Assembly (NCBI GenBank): GCA_965262595.1
Contig: OZ253548.1
Coordinates: 2,852,001 to 2,916,000, forward strand
Reading direction: 5' to 3'
Origin: CATQHB01 sp965262595
Lineage (GTDB): Bacteria > Chloroflexota > Dehalococcoidia > Lucifugimonadales > UBA3495
Length of the DNA: 64,000 nucleotides
The notes below the pieces were generated by a model. That model searched no databases. It had not been told where the DNA came from and worked only from the letters and a program-made list of their open reading frames with translations. How positions within the stretch are numbered: the stretch's first letter is position 1; each line of letters starts with the position of its first letter. Positions 25,872 to 34,858 of this stretch are shown one piece after another. The position numbers were made by a program, and so were the translations under genes.

Positions 25872-28007
25872 CTACCCAGCCAGGCCCATGTTAGCCAGGA
25901 TGAAGGCGTACTCTTCGGCCACTTCATGGAGGCGCTCGTACCTTCCGGAGCGTCCTCCGTGGCCCGCGCCCATGTTGGTCTTCAGCAAAAGTAGGTTGTC
26001 GTCAGTCTTCAGCGACCGCAGCTTCGCCACGAACTTGGCGGCTTCCCAGTAGGTTACCCTCGGATCGTTCAGCCCGGCGGTTACCAGCAGCGGCGGATAG
26101 CTCCCCGCCTTCAGTTGATCGTATGGCGAGTAGGACCGGATGTAGTCGAATGCCTCCCGGTCCTCGATCGGGTTGCCCCACTCGGGCCATTCGATCGGTG
26201 TCAGCGGCAGCGTGTCGTCCAGCATCGTGTTCAAAGCGTCCACAAATGGAACGTGGGCCGCAACGGCTCCCCACAGCTCCGGCGCCTGGTTCACCGCCGC
26301 TCCCATGAGCTGGCCACCGGCGCTGCCCCCGGAGATGGCGACTCGCCCGGTTGTCCCGTATCCCAGCTCAACAAGGCGGCGGGCAACGTCCACAAAGTCG
26401 TTGAAGGTGTTGGTCCGCCGGTCCAGCTTGCCGGCCTCATACCAGTGGTACCCCAGGTCGTCGCCGCCGCGAACGTGGGCGATGGCGAAGATAAACCCGC
26501 GGTCCAGCAGCGACAACCGCGTGGTCGAAAAGGACGGCGGGATTGCCAAGCCGTAGGCCCCGTAACCGTAAAGATAGATCGGCGCGCTGCCGTCCACCGC
26601 GGTATCCCGGCGCCGGACCAGGGACACCGGGACCCGTGCCCCGTCGCGGGCCGTGACCGACAGGCGCTCGGTAACGTAGTCGGATGCGTCGTACCCGCTG
26701 GGGATCTGCTGCACCTTGCGCACTTCGAGTTCCCCGGTGTCCACGTGGTAGTCGAACACGGTGCTCGGGGTGATCATGGACGCGTACTCAAGCCGCAGGG
26801 TTTCGGTATGAAACTCCGGGTTCGTATCCAAATGAGCCGTATACGCCGATTCGGGGAAAGGTATGTAGGTCGAGTTGCCTCCGCGGTCGATCAGGCGCAA
26901 GTGGTCCAACCCGTCGATGCGTTCCTCCACGGCAATGAAATCCTGGAATGCTTTGAAACTCCTGATGTAGTGGGAGTCGGATGCGTCCACCAGCGCTTCC
27001 CAGGCCCCTTCGCCGGGGTCTTGCCCGGGCGCAATCGCCAGACGGGAGTTCTTGTGGGTGTCGTTGGTACGAATGACAAAGCGGTCGCTTTGGTGGTCAA
27101 CGGAATACTCGTGACCGGGCCGGCGAGGCGACACCAGCAACGGCAGGGCATCGGTATCGGACGCGGGAATGAGACGCACCTCGGATGTGACGTGATCGCC
27201 GGCGCCGATGACGATATATGCCCGGGACGTGGTGATCGACAGCCCGACAAAGAAACCGGCGTCGGCCTCCTCGTAAACTACCGTGTCCCGGTCCACGGTC
27301 TCGCCCAGCCGGTGCCTGCGGACCTGCCACGGACGCCAGGTCTCGTCAACCACCGTATAGAAAAATGACGCGCCATCGCTGTCCCAGACCGCACTTCCTA
27401 TGGTGGCTTCAATCTCCTCCTCCAGTAACTCCCCGGTGTACAAGTCCTGGATCACCATGCGGTAACGCTCGGAGCCGTCGGTGTCGGCGCTGTAGGCAAG
27501 CAGTGAACCATCGTCGCTCACCGACATCGAGCCAAGCCGGAAATATTCCGTATCTTTCGCCAACGCCGGTTCGTCCAGTATCACTTGGGCGTTATCGGGC
27601 GGCACTTCCCGTCCGTTTGGAGCTTGGGTCGGCCAGCGAAGCCACACACGATACTGGCTTTCTTCCTCAAACCTCCATTGGTAGTACCAGTCGCCGCGCC
27701 TCCAGGGGACGCTGGAAAGGTCCGGCTGCTGACGGGCCTTCATCTCTTCAAAGGTCGCCTCGGTCAACGCCCGGTGAGGGGCCATTGCAGATTCGAAATA
27801 CTCGTTTTCGGCCTGTAGGTAGGCCAACACATCCGGGTCTTCCACATTCGGATAACCTGGGTCCCGCAGCCAATGCCACGGGTCCTCGATGGTGGTCCCG
27901 TGGTGGGTGATACTGTGCGGCCGCTCCCCGGCAACCGGAGGCAGCTTCCCGCCAACGGCGGCGCCGGGGTGTTCATTGGCCGGTAGTGATGTTGAGGAAT
28001 CGTCCAT
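25872..28007 (-). CDS. S9 family oligopeptidase (oligopeptidase B/prolyl oligopeptidase type)
   Basis: A 711-residue serine peptidase with the two-part S9A architecture: an N-terminal seven-bladed beta-propeller (from HGTTIEDPWHWLRDP, the family's opening motif, to about residue 430) and a C-terminal alpha/beta-hydrolase domain. The nucleophile Ser is in ISGGSAGGQLMG (near residue 562), the Asp in GLNDPRVTYWE (near 650) and the His in GAGHGG (near 680). Such enzymes cleave short peptides after basic residues or proline and are cytosolic or periplasmic; no signal peptide is seen. The open frame reaches 28112, but homology begins after the ATG at 28007, which has only a weak ribosome binding site. 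It lies alone between two copies of a 165-bp repeat. Confidence 0.93.
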   Translation of the reverse strand: MDDSSTSLPANEHPGAAVGGKLPPVAGERPHSITHHGTTIEDPWHWLRDPGYPNVEDPDVLAYLQAENEYFESAMAPHRALTEATFEEMKARQQPDLSSVPWRRGDWYYQWRFEEESQYRVWLRWPTQAPNGREVPPDNAQVILDEPALAKDTEYFRLGSMSVSDDGSLLAYSADTDGSERYRMVIQDLYTGELLEEEIEATIGSAVWDSDGASFFYTVVDETWRPWQVRRHRLGETVDRDTVVYEEADAGFFVGLSITTSRAYIVIGAGDHVTSEVRLIPASDTDALPLLVSPRRPGHEYSVDHQSDRFVIRTNDTHKNSRLAIAPGQDPGEGAWEALVDASDSHYIRSFKAFQDFIAVEERIDGLDHLRLIDRGGNSTYIPFPESAYTAHLDTNPEFHTETLRLEYASMITPSTVFDYHVDTGELEVRKVQQIPSGYDASDYVTERLSVTARDGARVPVSLVRRRDTAVDGSAPIYLYGYGAYGLAIPPSFSTTRLSLLDRGFIFAIAHVRGGDDLGYHWYEAGKLDRRTNTFNDFVDVARRLVELGYGTTGRVAISGGSAGGQLMGAAVNQAPELWGAVAAHVPFVDALNTMLDDTLPLTPIEWPEWGNPIEDREAFDYIRSYSPYDQLKAGSYPPLLVTAGLNDPRVTYWEAAKFVAKLRSLKTDDNLLLLKTNMGAGHGGRSGRYERLHEVAEEYAFILANMGLAG

Positions 28008-28112
28008 ATTACGCGTCCATTTGGGGGAATTGAATTGTTCCCCTTGAGTATATCGGTTGGCGTTGTGCCTGGAAACGTATTTATGTACACCGGTCGTGAG
28101 GGTCGCAGGCAC

Positions 28113-28696
28113 GGGGCGTCGGAAACCATACCCTCCCGTCTGCCCATTGACTCATTCAGAGTATCCCTAGTATTCTCCTACCGCTAATCGTCCCAGCCTC
28201 CAGTTTTAGCACTGGAGCGGGCCACTCCGTCGGAGACCGTCCGGCGCCGGGGCAGTTGGATGGGGGTTATATAATCTCTGGGTGGTGGTAGATGTCGTGG
28301 TTGCGGCCTGTCCGCGCCAGAAACCAACCCTCCCTCAATAGCCGCGTCCGGACCCGGGCGATGTTTCTCTCCATGTGCGAATAAAATGCAGTAGCGAGCC
28401 GGGTCAAAAGTTCTCAATTGGGAACAAAGCCTCCTGGACTACGACCACCCACTCAAAAGTCCTTGATACAGTACCACACCGCCCACCATGTAGCTCCATT
28501 AGATTCGAGTTGACGGCTAGACCTGCTGGCGCTGCTATCTATATGACCGTCAAAGTGGTTTCCGAACTCGGTCTAGGGCGCGACGCTTGCCGGGGTTTCA
28601 TCATCAGCCTGCGGCCTTTCAGTCGGAATTCGCCGTTCGATCAGAGTCGCGCGATCCAGTCATCCCACCACCGGGTCCGGTTTCTCAATGAACTGC
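28113..28696. other. Intergenic region with repeat copy B and a short dispersed-repeat fragment
   Basis: Holds the second copy of the 165-bp element (28446-28609) and, at 28146-28170, a fragment with TTCAGAGTATCCCTA shared with larger repeats at 34497 and 39559. No gene is supported. Confidence 0.6.
28446..28609 (+). repeat. Copy B of the 165-bp duplicated element
   Basis: Partner of 25388-25551. The internal frame reads MTVKVVSELGLGRDA, with several third-base differences from copy A. At 28478-28488 it contains ACCGCCCACCA, identical to the 3' end of the tRNA-Val gene 5 kb upstream; this may be chance. Confidence 0.8.
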
Positions 28697-29830
28697 CTAA
28701 CCCAGGGACCTGGGATTGATTGGAGTAGGCATGGACTGCACCTCCGGAAGGACTTTCTCGGCGAAGAGTCTGAGGCTTTTTTCGGCCTTATCCCTCGGCA
28801 TCCCGCCGTAAAACATGTGGATCACCACCTTTTCCAGGCTGATGGTACCCTGCATCGCCCTGATCCTCTCAATGATCTCCTCCGGCGTACCGATGGGTTG
28901 GGTCGCGCGCCGAGCGGCGAAACCGGCGTCTGCGGTACCCACATCGGCATTCTGACGTATCAGGTACTCCTCGTAGCCTTGGATGCCTTCGTAGCCTGGG
29001 TTGTTCCATTCGAAGTAATGGTGCTGGGCCGCCGTGAGCTGGTTGTGGAAATAAACCCACCCTTCTTCGGCTTCCTCCGCGGTCTCGGCGCAGTACATCC
29101 ACAGCAAAGTGGTGGGCTGGTCTGGCGGAAGGCCCAGTTCGCTCCGAATCTTGTTGAACCGGCGCACCTTATCCATCATCGCATCGACATCGTCGCCGGC
29201 GACAAACATCTGTCCCAGGCCGTTTTCGGCTGCCATCCTTGCTGACGCCTCGGTGGTGAAGGCCACCTTGATGTTCTTGGTCAGTTCACCCTTGTGGCGG
29301 GCCTGGGGCCGGATACTGGTCGGCGGAATATCGTACACTTCGCCCTGGAACTCGAAGCGCTCTGCGCCGTCAGCGGCCTTGATGGCGTTGATCACATCGT
29401 AGAAATACTTGTGCGATTGTTCTATCGGGTAGCCTAGCGAAGCATATTCGTGGGGGGCGATGCCGCGGCCGATTCCCAGATGGAGGCGCCTGCCTTTCAG
29501 CAAGATGTCGAGCATGGAGATCTCAGAAGCCAGCCGCACCGGATTCCACCACGGAGCGACGATTACCGCAGTACCCACATCGACTCGATTTGTGCGGCCC
29601 GCCCAGTACGCCAGGTATTGCAATGGGTTTGGCTGCATCGAGTAGGCCGACCCGTAATGCTCGGTTGCCCAGATCGAATCGAAGCCCAGCGGCTCAACCA
29701 GGTCCCCCATGTAGAGAGTGTCATCCATATTCTTGGCGTCCGGTACCGCCGGTGGGCGGTCATAGTCTCCCTCCATTAGACGGCCCCAGTCACCTTGGTT
29801 GTAACCAGTGACCATTACTCCACAATGCAT
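28697..29830 (-). CDS. LLM class flavin-dependent oxidoreductase
   Basis: A 377-residue luciferase-like (TIM-barrel) monooxygenase or dehydrogenase that would use FMNH2 or F420. Recognisable parts are the N-terminal strand MHCGVMVTGYNQ, FDSIWATEHYGS (the conserved E-H pair), RVDVGTAVIVAPWWNPVRLASE, LHLGIGRGIAPHEYASLG and the C-terminal GTPEEIIERIRAM. GAAGGAG lies 6 nt before the ATG. Family members oxygenate sulfur compounds, ketones or amides; the expansion of such genes is a known feature of SAR202 bacteria. No dedicated flavin reductase is adjacent, and the substrate is unknown. Confidence 0.9.
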   Translation of the reverse strand: MHCGVMVTGYNQGDWGRLMEGDYDRPPAVPDAKNMDDTLYMGDLVEPLGFDSIWATEHYGSAYSMQPNPLQYLAYWAGRTNRVDVGTAVIVAPWWNPVRLASEISMLDILLKGRRLHLGIGRGIAPHEYASLGYPIEQSHKYFYDVINAIKAADGAERFEFQGEVYDIPPTSIRPQARHKGELTKNIKVAFTTEASARMAAENGLGQMFVAGDDVDAMMDKVRRFNKIRSELGLPPDQPTTLLWMYCAETAEEAEEGWVYFHNQLTAAQHHYFEWNNPGYEGIQGYEEYLIRQNADVGTADAGFAARRATQPIGTPEEIIERIRAMQGTISLEKVVIHMFYGGMPRDKAEKSLRLFAEKVLPEVQSMPTPINPRSLG

Positions 29831-30188
29831 CGGTGTTCTCCTTCTCCAAGATCGCCAGGTTGGCGCAGGCCGGGTTTATCCTCCAAATGGCAACTTATCG
29901 CGTCAGTATAACTGTTTCGGCCAGGCATCGCCGCCTGAAGGCCTGAAGTTCACTTCCGTGTTCACCTCCGGGGTAGTGAGCGGAGGGTTCTCACATTTTG
30001 GGCAAAGTCCATGCTGACTAAGCCTGTCCGTCCTTCGATAGGGGTATGGTAGAATCCCTGAACCGGCTACCCCGAAGATAGCGGGGTCCGACCTTAACCG
30101 GGCCCCGGCCCGGTCCCAATGATGAGAGTCCACCCAGGCCTTTCATCGGTAGAATAGTGAGAATTGGCGAGAGGAAATAGAGGAATAA
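29831..30188. other. Divergent intergenic region with two GC hairpins
   Basis: Between the flavin oxidoreductase (minus) and the YCII-domain gene (plus). It holds two perfect hairpins: ACCCCG/CGGGGT around 30069-30087 and ACCGGGC-CCCG-GCCCGGT at 30097-30114. Their place between divergent genes argues against simple terminators. Confidence 0.5.
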
Positions 30189-30524
30189 ATGGGAAGATAC
30201 ATAGTGATCTATCACGCGCCCAAGTCGGCCCTGGAAGCGACGTCAAGGATGACGCCCGAAGAAATGCAGGAAGGCATTGCCCTTTGGATGGCCTGGGCCA
30301 CCAAATGCGGAGAAAGTCTGGTGGACATGGGCGCGCCCCTAAGCAGCGGACAGCGGATAACCAAATCCGGTACAACACCGAGTAACGGCGACATCGTATT
30401 CTATTCGGTCCTGGAAGCGGAAAACATGGAGGCGGCTCAGGCTCTGCTGGCGGGTCACCCTCACCTGGAATGGGCGGCGGGCTGCGAGATCGAGGTGTAC
30501 GAGGCAATGTCCCATCCGGGATGA
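30189..30524 (+). CDS. YCII/DGPF-domain protein
   Basis: A 111-residue cytosolic protein of the dimeric alpha-beta-barrel superfamily, closest in pattern to YciI-related proteins. It has an N-terminal YIVIYHAP strand, a long middle helix (MTPEEMQEGIALWMAWATKCG), a GAPLSSGQRI turn, and the second half DIVFYSVLEAENMEAAQALLAGHPHL with the His-Pro-His element seen in this family. AGAGGA precedes the ATG by 4-5 nt. It is monocistronic in appearance. The function of the family is largely unknown. Confidence 0.8.
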   Translation: MGRYIVIYHAPKSALEATSRMTPEEMQEGIALWMAWATKCGESLVDMGAPLSSGQRITKSGTTPSNGDIVFYSVLEAENMEAAQALLAGHPHLEWAAGCEIEVYEAMSHPG

Positions 30525-30833
30525 GCGGGTGGGCCTCGTCAACATACCGGAGAATATGTGCGCCGGTTTCTCCGTAGCCATCTCCTTATCCCGCTGTTTC
30601 AGCATCCGGCGGCAATCAGGTATCGGAGCGGGGTAACCGTCGCCCTCCTGAGCCGGGCCGGTAATTTCTTGCACCACGGCGAAACGCTGAAGGCAACGGA
30701 AGCACAAATACTTGACACACAAAAAATCCAATCCATGAGCCTTTCCTTCCCCGAGGAGCGTGCGTTAAAATGCAAGGCGTCCCTGGGAGAAGCGGGGTAG
30801 ATTATTACGAGCCGGTCGAGGGAGCCTGATACC
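30525..30833. other. Intergenic region, nothing recognised
   Basis: About 310 bp upstream of the solute-binding lipoprotein gene. TTGACA occurs at 30712-30717 but without a well-placed -10. No gene is supported. Confidence 0.45.
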
Positions 30834-32078
30834 ATGATGCCAATCTGGTCAAACGCAGTCCGGCTGGTTGCCGCCGCCGGTCTGCTCCTGGTTGTCTTTT
30901 CCTGGGGTTGCGGTATTTCCGAAGAGGCGGGACCTTCGGCTCCGATGAAGATTGGGTTGCTGCTCGACTTTGCCGACTCACCGGAGACGGCGGCGGACCG
31001 GAAGCGGAGCTTTGACCTGGCAATAAAGCACATCAACGAAGGCGGCGGTGTTTTGGGTAAGCCGGTGGAAGGGATTGCGGCGGACGCCACCAGGAAGCCG
31101 GGCCCGGCGGTAGCGGCGGCACGGTTCCTGGTGGAGGAAAACGGCGTTCACGCCATCGTCGGCCCCAACGCCAGCGGCGCGGCCTTGCCAATAGTTGAGG
31201 CAGTCATCGGGCCGGGTCGGGTCCCCACCGTCAGCCCTTCCGCCACATCACCCCAGCTTACCGAATCGCCGGACGACGATTTCTTCTTCCGCACTACCCT
31301 GTCGGACATCGCCCAAGGGCCGGTCCTGGCTCGGGTGACCCGGGAACAGGGATATGACAATGTGGGCCTGATCTATATTGACGATGCCTATGGACAAGGC
31401 TTGGCCGCCAGCTTTGAAGAAACCTGGGAGGGGACACTGGAGGCCGTAGCCGTCGGCGCGGACCAGACAACCTACCTTCCCCAGTTGCGGCAGAGTGCAA
31501 TTGCCGGGGGCCGGGCGCTGGTGATTATCTCTTTTGAAGCCCAGGCGTTGGAGATTGTCCGCCAGGCGCTGGACGAGGGCATTTACCAGCGGTTCTTTTT
31601 TGGCGACGCCGCCAAGAGGGAGCGGCTGGTCCGGGAAATTGGCGGCGCTCTGCTGGGCAATATGTACGGTACCTCCGGGTCGGCTGCTCCCGACAGCCAG
31701 GCTGCCGTCGAATGGGAGGAGTCATTCATGGCAGAGTACGGTCGGCTGCCGGAGTTCCCCTACGTGAAGGAGACCTATGATGCGACGGTGGCCCTGGCGC
31801 TGGCGGCTCAAGCAGCCGGGAACCTGAACGGCGAGGCGATACGGGACCGGCTCAGGGAAATCGCCGGAGCGCCCGGACAGCAAGTACTCGGCACGCCGGT
31901 TGGGGTGTCGGAGGGTCTTGCCCTGCTGGCCGACGGCCGCGAGATCGACTACGAAGGGGTGGCCAGCCCGTTGGACTGGGACAAGAACGGCGACCTCGAA
32001 AGTGGCTATATTGGTATCTGGCGATTTACCGAGGAGGAGGGCATCGAAGAGCTGGAAACGGTCTTTTTCCAGCAGTAG
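30834..32078 (+). CDS. ABC transporter substrate-binding lipoprotein (Leu/Ile/Val-binding type)
   Basis: A 414-residue periplasmic-binding-fold protein of the branched-chain amino acid family (LivJ/Peripla_BP_6). It has a signal sequence (LVAAAGLLLVVFSWGC) with Cys26 as a likely lipidation site, although the lipobox is not perfect. The mature part opens with MKIGLLLDFADSPE and shows the family motifs AFDLAIKHINEGGGVLGKP-like segment, ARFLVEENGVHAIVGPNASG, and YDNVGLIYIDDAYGQGLAASF. GAGGGAG precedes two adjacent ATG codons. No permease or ATPase genes are next to it, so it is an orphan component that must pair with a transporter elsewhere. The ligand may be an amino acid, amide or aromatic acid. 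Confidence 0.88.
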   Translation: MMPIWSNAVRLVAAAGLLLVVFSWGCGISEEAGPSAPMKIGLLLDFADSPETAADRKRSFDLAIKHINEGGGVLGKPVEGIAADATRKPGPAVAAARFLVEENGVHAIVGPNASGAALPIVEAVIGPGRVPTVSPSATSPQLTESPDDDFFFRTTLSDIAQGPVLARVTREQGYDNVGLIYIDDAYGQGLAASFEETWEGTLEAVAVGADQTTYLPQLRQSAIAGGRALVIISFEAQALEIVRQALDEGIYQRFFFGDAAKRERLVREIGGALLGNMYGTSGSAAPDSQAAVEWEESFMAEYGRLPEFPYVKETYDATVALALAAQAAGNLNGEAIRDRLREIAGAPGQQVLGTPVGVSEGLALLADGREIDYEGVASPLDWDKNGDLESGYIGIWRFTEEEGIEELETVFFQQ

Positions 32079-32436
32079 AAGCTGCCTTATCCGGCGCCGA
32101 AGCGAAAGACAGGGCTGCGAACAGGATTGGCTAGGCGGAAAGCCGTCGTACCTTACCGGTCATACAAGTCCCTCCTCCCCGGTGCCGGTCGTATGACAGT
32201 CCCCTACCGATGCAGGGGCCACGGGGCTTTTCCCGGCGCTCGGCACACTCGATAAAACAGCCGGCATCGATGAGGTAGTCGTTAAGCAAAGCTATGCTAA
32301 ACTTTAGCTGGCCGGCTGGACCCTCACCGGATAACGCCTGAATCCGGTCCGGCCGTCAGTGTTTAACTTGGTCACCACCCCAACCGAGGGTGCTGGCTGT
32401 GGATATAACCGTGGATACGAACGGAAGGAGTCAGGA
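32079..32436. other. Intergenic region, nothing firm
   Basis: A short minus-strand frame near 32140-32300 has several Cys and a DYLIDAG start but no ribosome binding site. It is not called. Confidence 0.4.
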
Positions 32437-33111
32437 ATGACCCAAGTCCAGTTCGGCGGCGACAAGAAGACCGGCAAATGGGCCTTTGCCACGCTTGAAC
32501 GGCGCATGGTCAACTGGCTGGTTCCCAAGGTTCCGTCCTGGCTGGAAACTTATCACCTGACGATGCTGACACTGGTTTGGTGCATTGGAATTGTCATCGC
32601 CAGCCTGTTAGCCCGCCAAAGTATGCACTGGTTGTGGCTGGTTTCCGCGTTCATTGTCCTGCAATACTTGAGCGACGTGTTGGACGGGGCGGTTGGCCGC
32701 TATCGCGACACGGGACTGGTCAAGTGGGGCTTTTATATGGACCATTTCCTGGATTTCCTGTTCCTCTCGTCGATCATTAGTAGGGTATTCGCTGGCGCTG
32801 CCCCACATTGCCGCGTACTGGTTTGCCGCTCTTCTGGTACTGGGTGGGGCGTTAATGGTCAACACTTTCCTGTCCTTTGCCGCCACTAACGAATTTAAGA
32901 TTGTGACGCTGGGAATCGGCCCCACCGAAGGCCGGCTGTTCTTCGTTTTGGCCAATGCCGGAATTGTTTTTTCGGCACGGCGTGGGCGCCCATTGCGGCG
33001 CCCATAATCGCAGGCATTCTGGCCCTGACATTGGTGTGGTCGGTTTGGCAAGCTCACCGCAGTATTTGGCAGCTAGACATGGATTACAAGCGCAGCCGCT
33101 CCGCCAGCTAA
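32437..33111 (+). pseudogene. CDP-alcohol phosphatidyltransferase, two frameshifts
   Basis: Integral membrane enzyme that would join a CDP-alcohol to a second alcohol in phospholipid synthesis. The start is clear (ATG at 32437 with GGAAGGAG). The catalytic signature D-x2-DG-x2-G-R...G-x3-D-x3-D is intact in SDVLDGAVGR...GFYMDHFLD. Reading then shifts frame near 32776-32790 (continuing as GYSLALPHIAAYWFAALLVL) and again at a run of six T at 32967-32972 (continuing as FFGTAWAPIAAPIIAGILAL), ending at 33111 with KRSRSAS. The joined product of about 224 residues would be normal in length and topology. Both lesions may be real decay or, especially at the T run, assembly errors. Confidence 0.85.
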
Positions 33112-33243
33112 CCGCGCCCCTCGCCGGCGGTCTCGAAAGAGTCAGGACGAGCGGTGTCAACCGTGAATCTCTTGTCCAGGAACGACTGACCGACGGGCAA
33201 CGAAAGCCTTTTGATCAGAGACAGCTAATGATGCAATTCGGAT

Positions 33244-33281
33244 AAGCAGTCCGCCGGTTTTGCTGAAGCGGCGGACTGCTT
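33244..33281. terminator. Strong hairpin between convergent genes
   Basis: A perfect 13-bp stem (33244-33256 with 33269-33281) and a 12-nt loop. It lies between the convergent phosphatidyltransferase remnant and the MetE-like gene. There is no long T run on either side, so it may act with Rho or as a 3' end stabiliser. Confidence 0.65.
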
Positions 33282-33321
33282 GGTGGCCTCACCTTCTATT
33301 TGCCGTCCCGCTTCAGGCTGA

Positions 33322-34467
33322 CTACCAAAGCTCCTGAGAGGCCAGCCGCGCCCCCTCTACCATGGACGCCAATTTGGCCCAGACGATGTTGGTCTCCACC
33401 TTGCGACCCCATGCCGAAGTACCGAAACCACAGTCGCTGCCCGCCACGACATTTTCCCTTCCCACCGCGCTGGCGTAGTTGAGGATGCGCTGAGCGATCA
33501 GCTCCGGGTGCTCAATGAAATTGGTGGTGGTGTCCAGCACTCCCGGAATCAATACTTTTCCTTCGGGCAGGTCGATATCCTCCCACACCTTCCATTCGTG
33601 GGCGTGCCGGGGATTGGCTCCTTCGAAGGAAAGGCCCAGGGGCCGGGCTTTTAACACCAAATCAACAATATCCTGGAGCGGAATATCGTGGTGGTGGGGG
33701 CCTTCGGTGTTCCCCCAGCAAAGATGCAATCGCATCCGGTCCGGATCAATATCCTTCAGAGCGTAGTTAATCACTTCTACGTGTAGTTCAACTACTTTCT
33801 TGAATTCTTCCACCGAAAGGTGGGAGAACTGGGAGACGCGGGTCATCGCCAGGTCGGGGCAATCAATCTGGAGTGTGAGGCCGGAAGCCGCGATGGCGTT
33901 GTATTCGTCCTTCATGACCTCGGCCAGGGCGTAAAGGTAGGCTTCCTCCGTGGGGTAATACTCATTGGGAAGAAAATTGGCGATTACTCCCGGCGAGGCC
34001 GCGGTCATAAACACCTCTTCCACCGGCGTATTCGCCGCTACCCGTTGCAATGTCTCAATATCCCGCTCCACCGCGAGCCGGTCCTTCCAGGAGATAGGCC
34101 CGGTGCAGGCCGGTTGCGGCATATTGCGGGAAGAAAGATGGGTCTGGGCGGCGGCAAACTCCGGAAAATCGGCGTCGTCCAGGCGCGGGCGGGTACGGGG
34201 CAGGCGTTCACCGTCGAAGCCGGAGAGACGCTCCTTCACATAGGTGGCATACTGCGCCCGGCCCTGCTCGCCATCGTTCACCACGTCTATCCCGGCGCTC
34301 TGCTGTTTAGCTACCACCTCGGCAACTGCATCGCGGACCCCGGCGGTAAGCCGGCCCACGTCGAAACTGGCCTGCTCCTCCCGCTCCCGCAAAAGCTCCT
34401 GGAGGCCGACTGACCGCGGCAGGCTGCCGGTATGGGTGGTGAGAATCCTGGAGGCGCTTCGCTTCAT
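33322..34467 (-). CDS. MetE C-terminal-like (cobalamin-independent methionine synthase family) protein
   Basis: A 381-residue protein matching the catalytic barrel of MetE/UROD-superfamily methyltransferases. It begins ILTTHTGSLPRS, the family's opening, and has GIDVVNDGEQGR, LQIDCPDLAMTR, LHLCWGN and AGSDCGFGTSAWGR. The latter two carry the Cys residues expected among the zinc ligands with the upstream His. It lacks the N-terminal MetE half. Short MetE-like proteins transfer methyl groups to homocysteine from corrinoid proteins or act on other thiols such as coenzyme M, so methionine synthesis is only one option. No riboswitch is visible upstream; a dispersed repeat occupies that space. Confidence 0.85.
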   Translation of the reverse strand: MKRSASRILTTHTGSLPRSVGLQELLREREEQASFDVGRLTAGVRDAVAEVVAKQQSAGIDVVNDGEQGRAQYATYVKERLSGFDGERLPRTRPRLDDADFPEFAAAQTHLSSRNMPQPACTGPISWKDRLAVERDIETLQRVAANTPVEEVFMTAASPGVIANFLPNEYYPTEEAYLYALAEVMKDEYNAIAASGLTLQIDCPDLAMTRVSQFSHLSVEEFKKVVELHVEVINYALKDIDPDRMRLHLCWGNTEGPHHHDIPLQDIVDLVLKARPLGLSFEGANPRHAHEWKVWEDIDLPEGKVLIPGVLDTTTNFIEHPELIAQRILNYASAVGRENVVAGSDCGFGTSAWGRKVETNIVWAKLASMVEGARLASQELW

Positions 34468-34496
34468 AATTCCTCCCTTGGCTCGAATAAAGGCTT

Positions 34497-34612
34497 AGGG
34501 ATACTCTGAATAAGTCATTATATGCCAGCGCATTCACCCCGTCGTTCCCAAGAAGGCAGGAACCTCGGTCCACAACGTTTTAGGTTCCTGCGAAGGCAGG
34601 AACGACGGGTAG
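34497..34612 (-). repeat. Dispersed palindromic repeat (long copy)
   Basis: On the minus strand: CGTCGTTCCTGCCTTCGCAGG, a central spacer, a second inverted GTTCCTGCCTTC...GGAACGACG part, then GGTGAATGCGCTGGC and ending TTCAGAGTATCCCTAA. The last 60 bp match the copy at 39559-39630 closely. It occupies the spacer upstream of the MetE-like gene (34468-34858); nothing else was found there. Confidence 0.8.
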
Positions 34613-34858
34613 GCATAAACACCCAGAGCGGGAGTTTAGCGAAGCGGGCGCCATGACCTGGGTTCCCAATTAGGGGTACGCCAACTTTTGCCAGCGAATA
34701 CCGACAACTGGCAACAGCCGAACACTCTTCAAGGGGTGGGAGTTTCCTCCGCCCTCCGGGTTTTACGGACTGCACCGGACTTACCAGGCCAAGTCTCCTC
34801 TCGTAAGCAACGTTAACGTTGGGGTCAGCCCCATCCGCTTCAATCCCCGATTAAAAGG

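Noticed and set aside
32140..32310. Short Cys-containing minus-strand frame (DYLIDAGCFIECAERR)
   Set aside because: TTG start only, no ribosome binding site and no match to a known family; it may be a remnant but cannot be supported.
34468..34858. Riboswitch upstream of the MetE-like gene
   Set aside because: The spacer is filled by a dispersed palindromic repeat; no SAM or cobalamin riboswitch core could be found.
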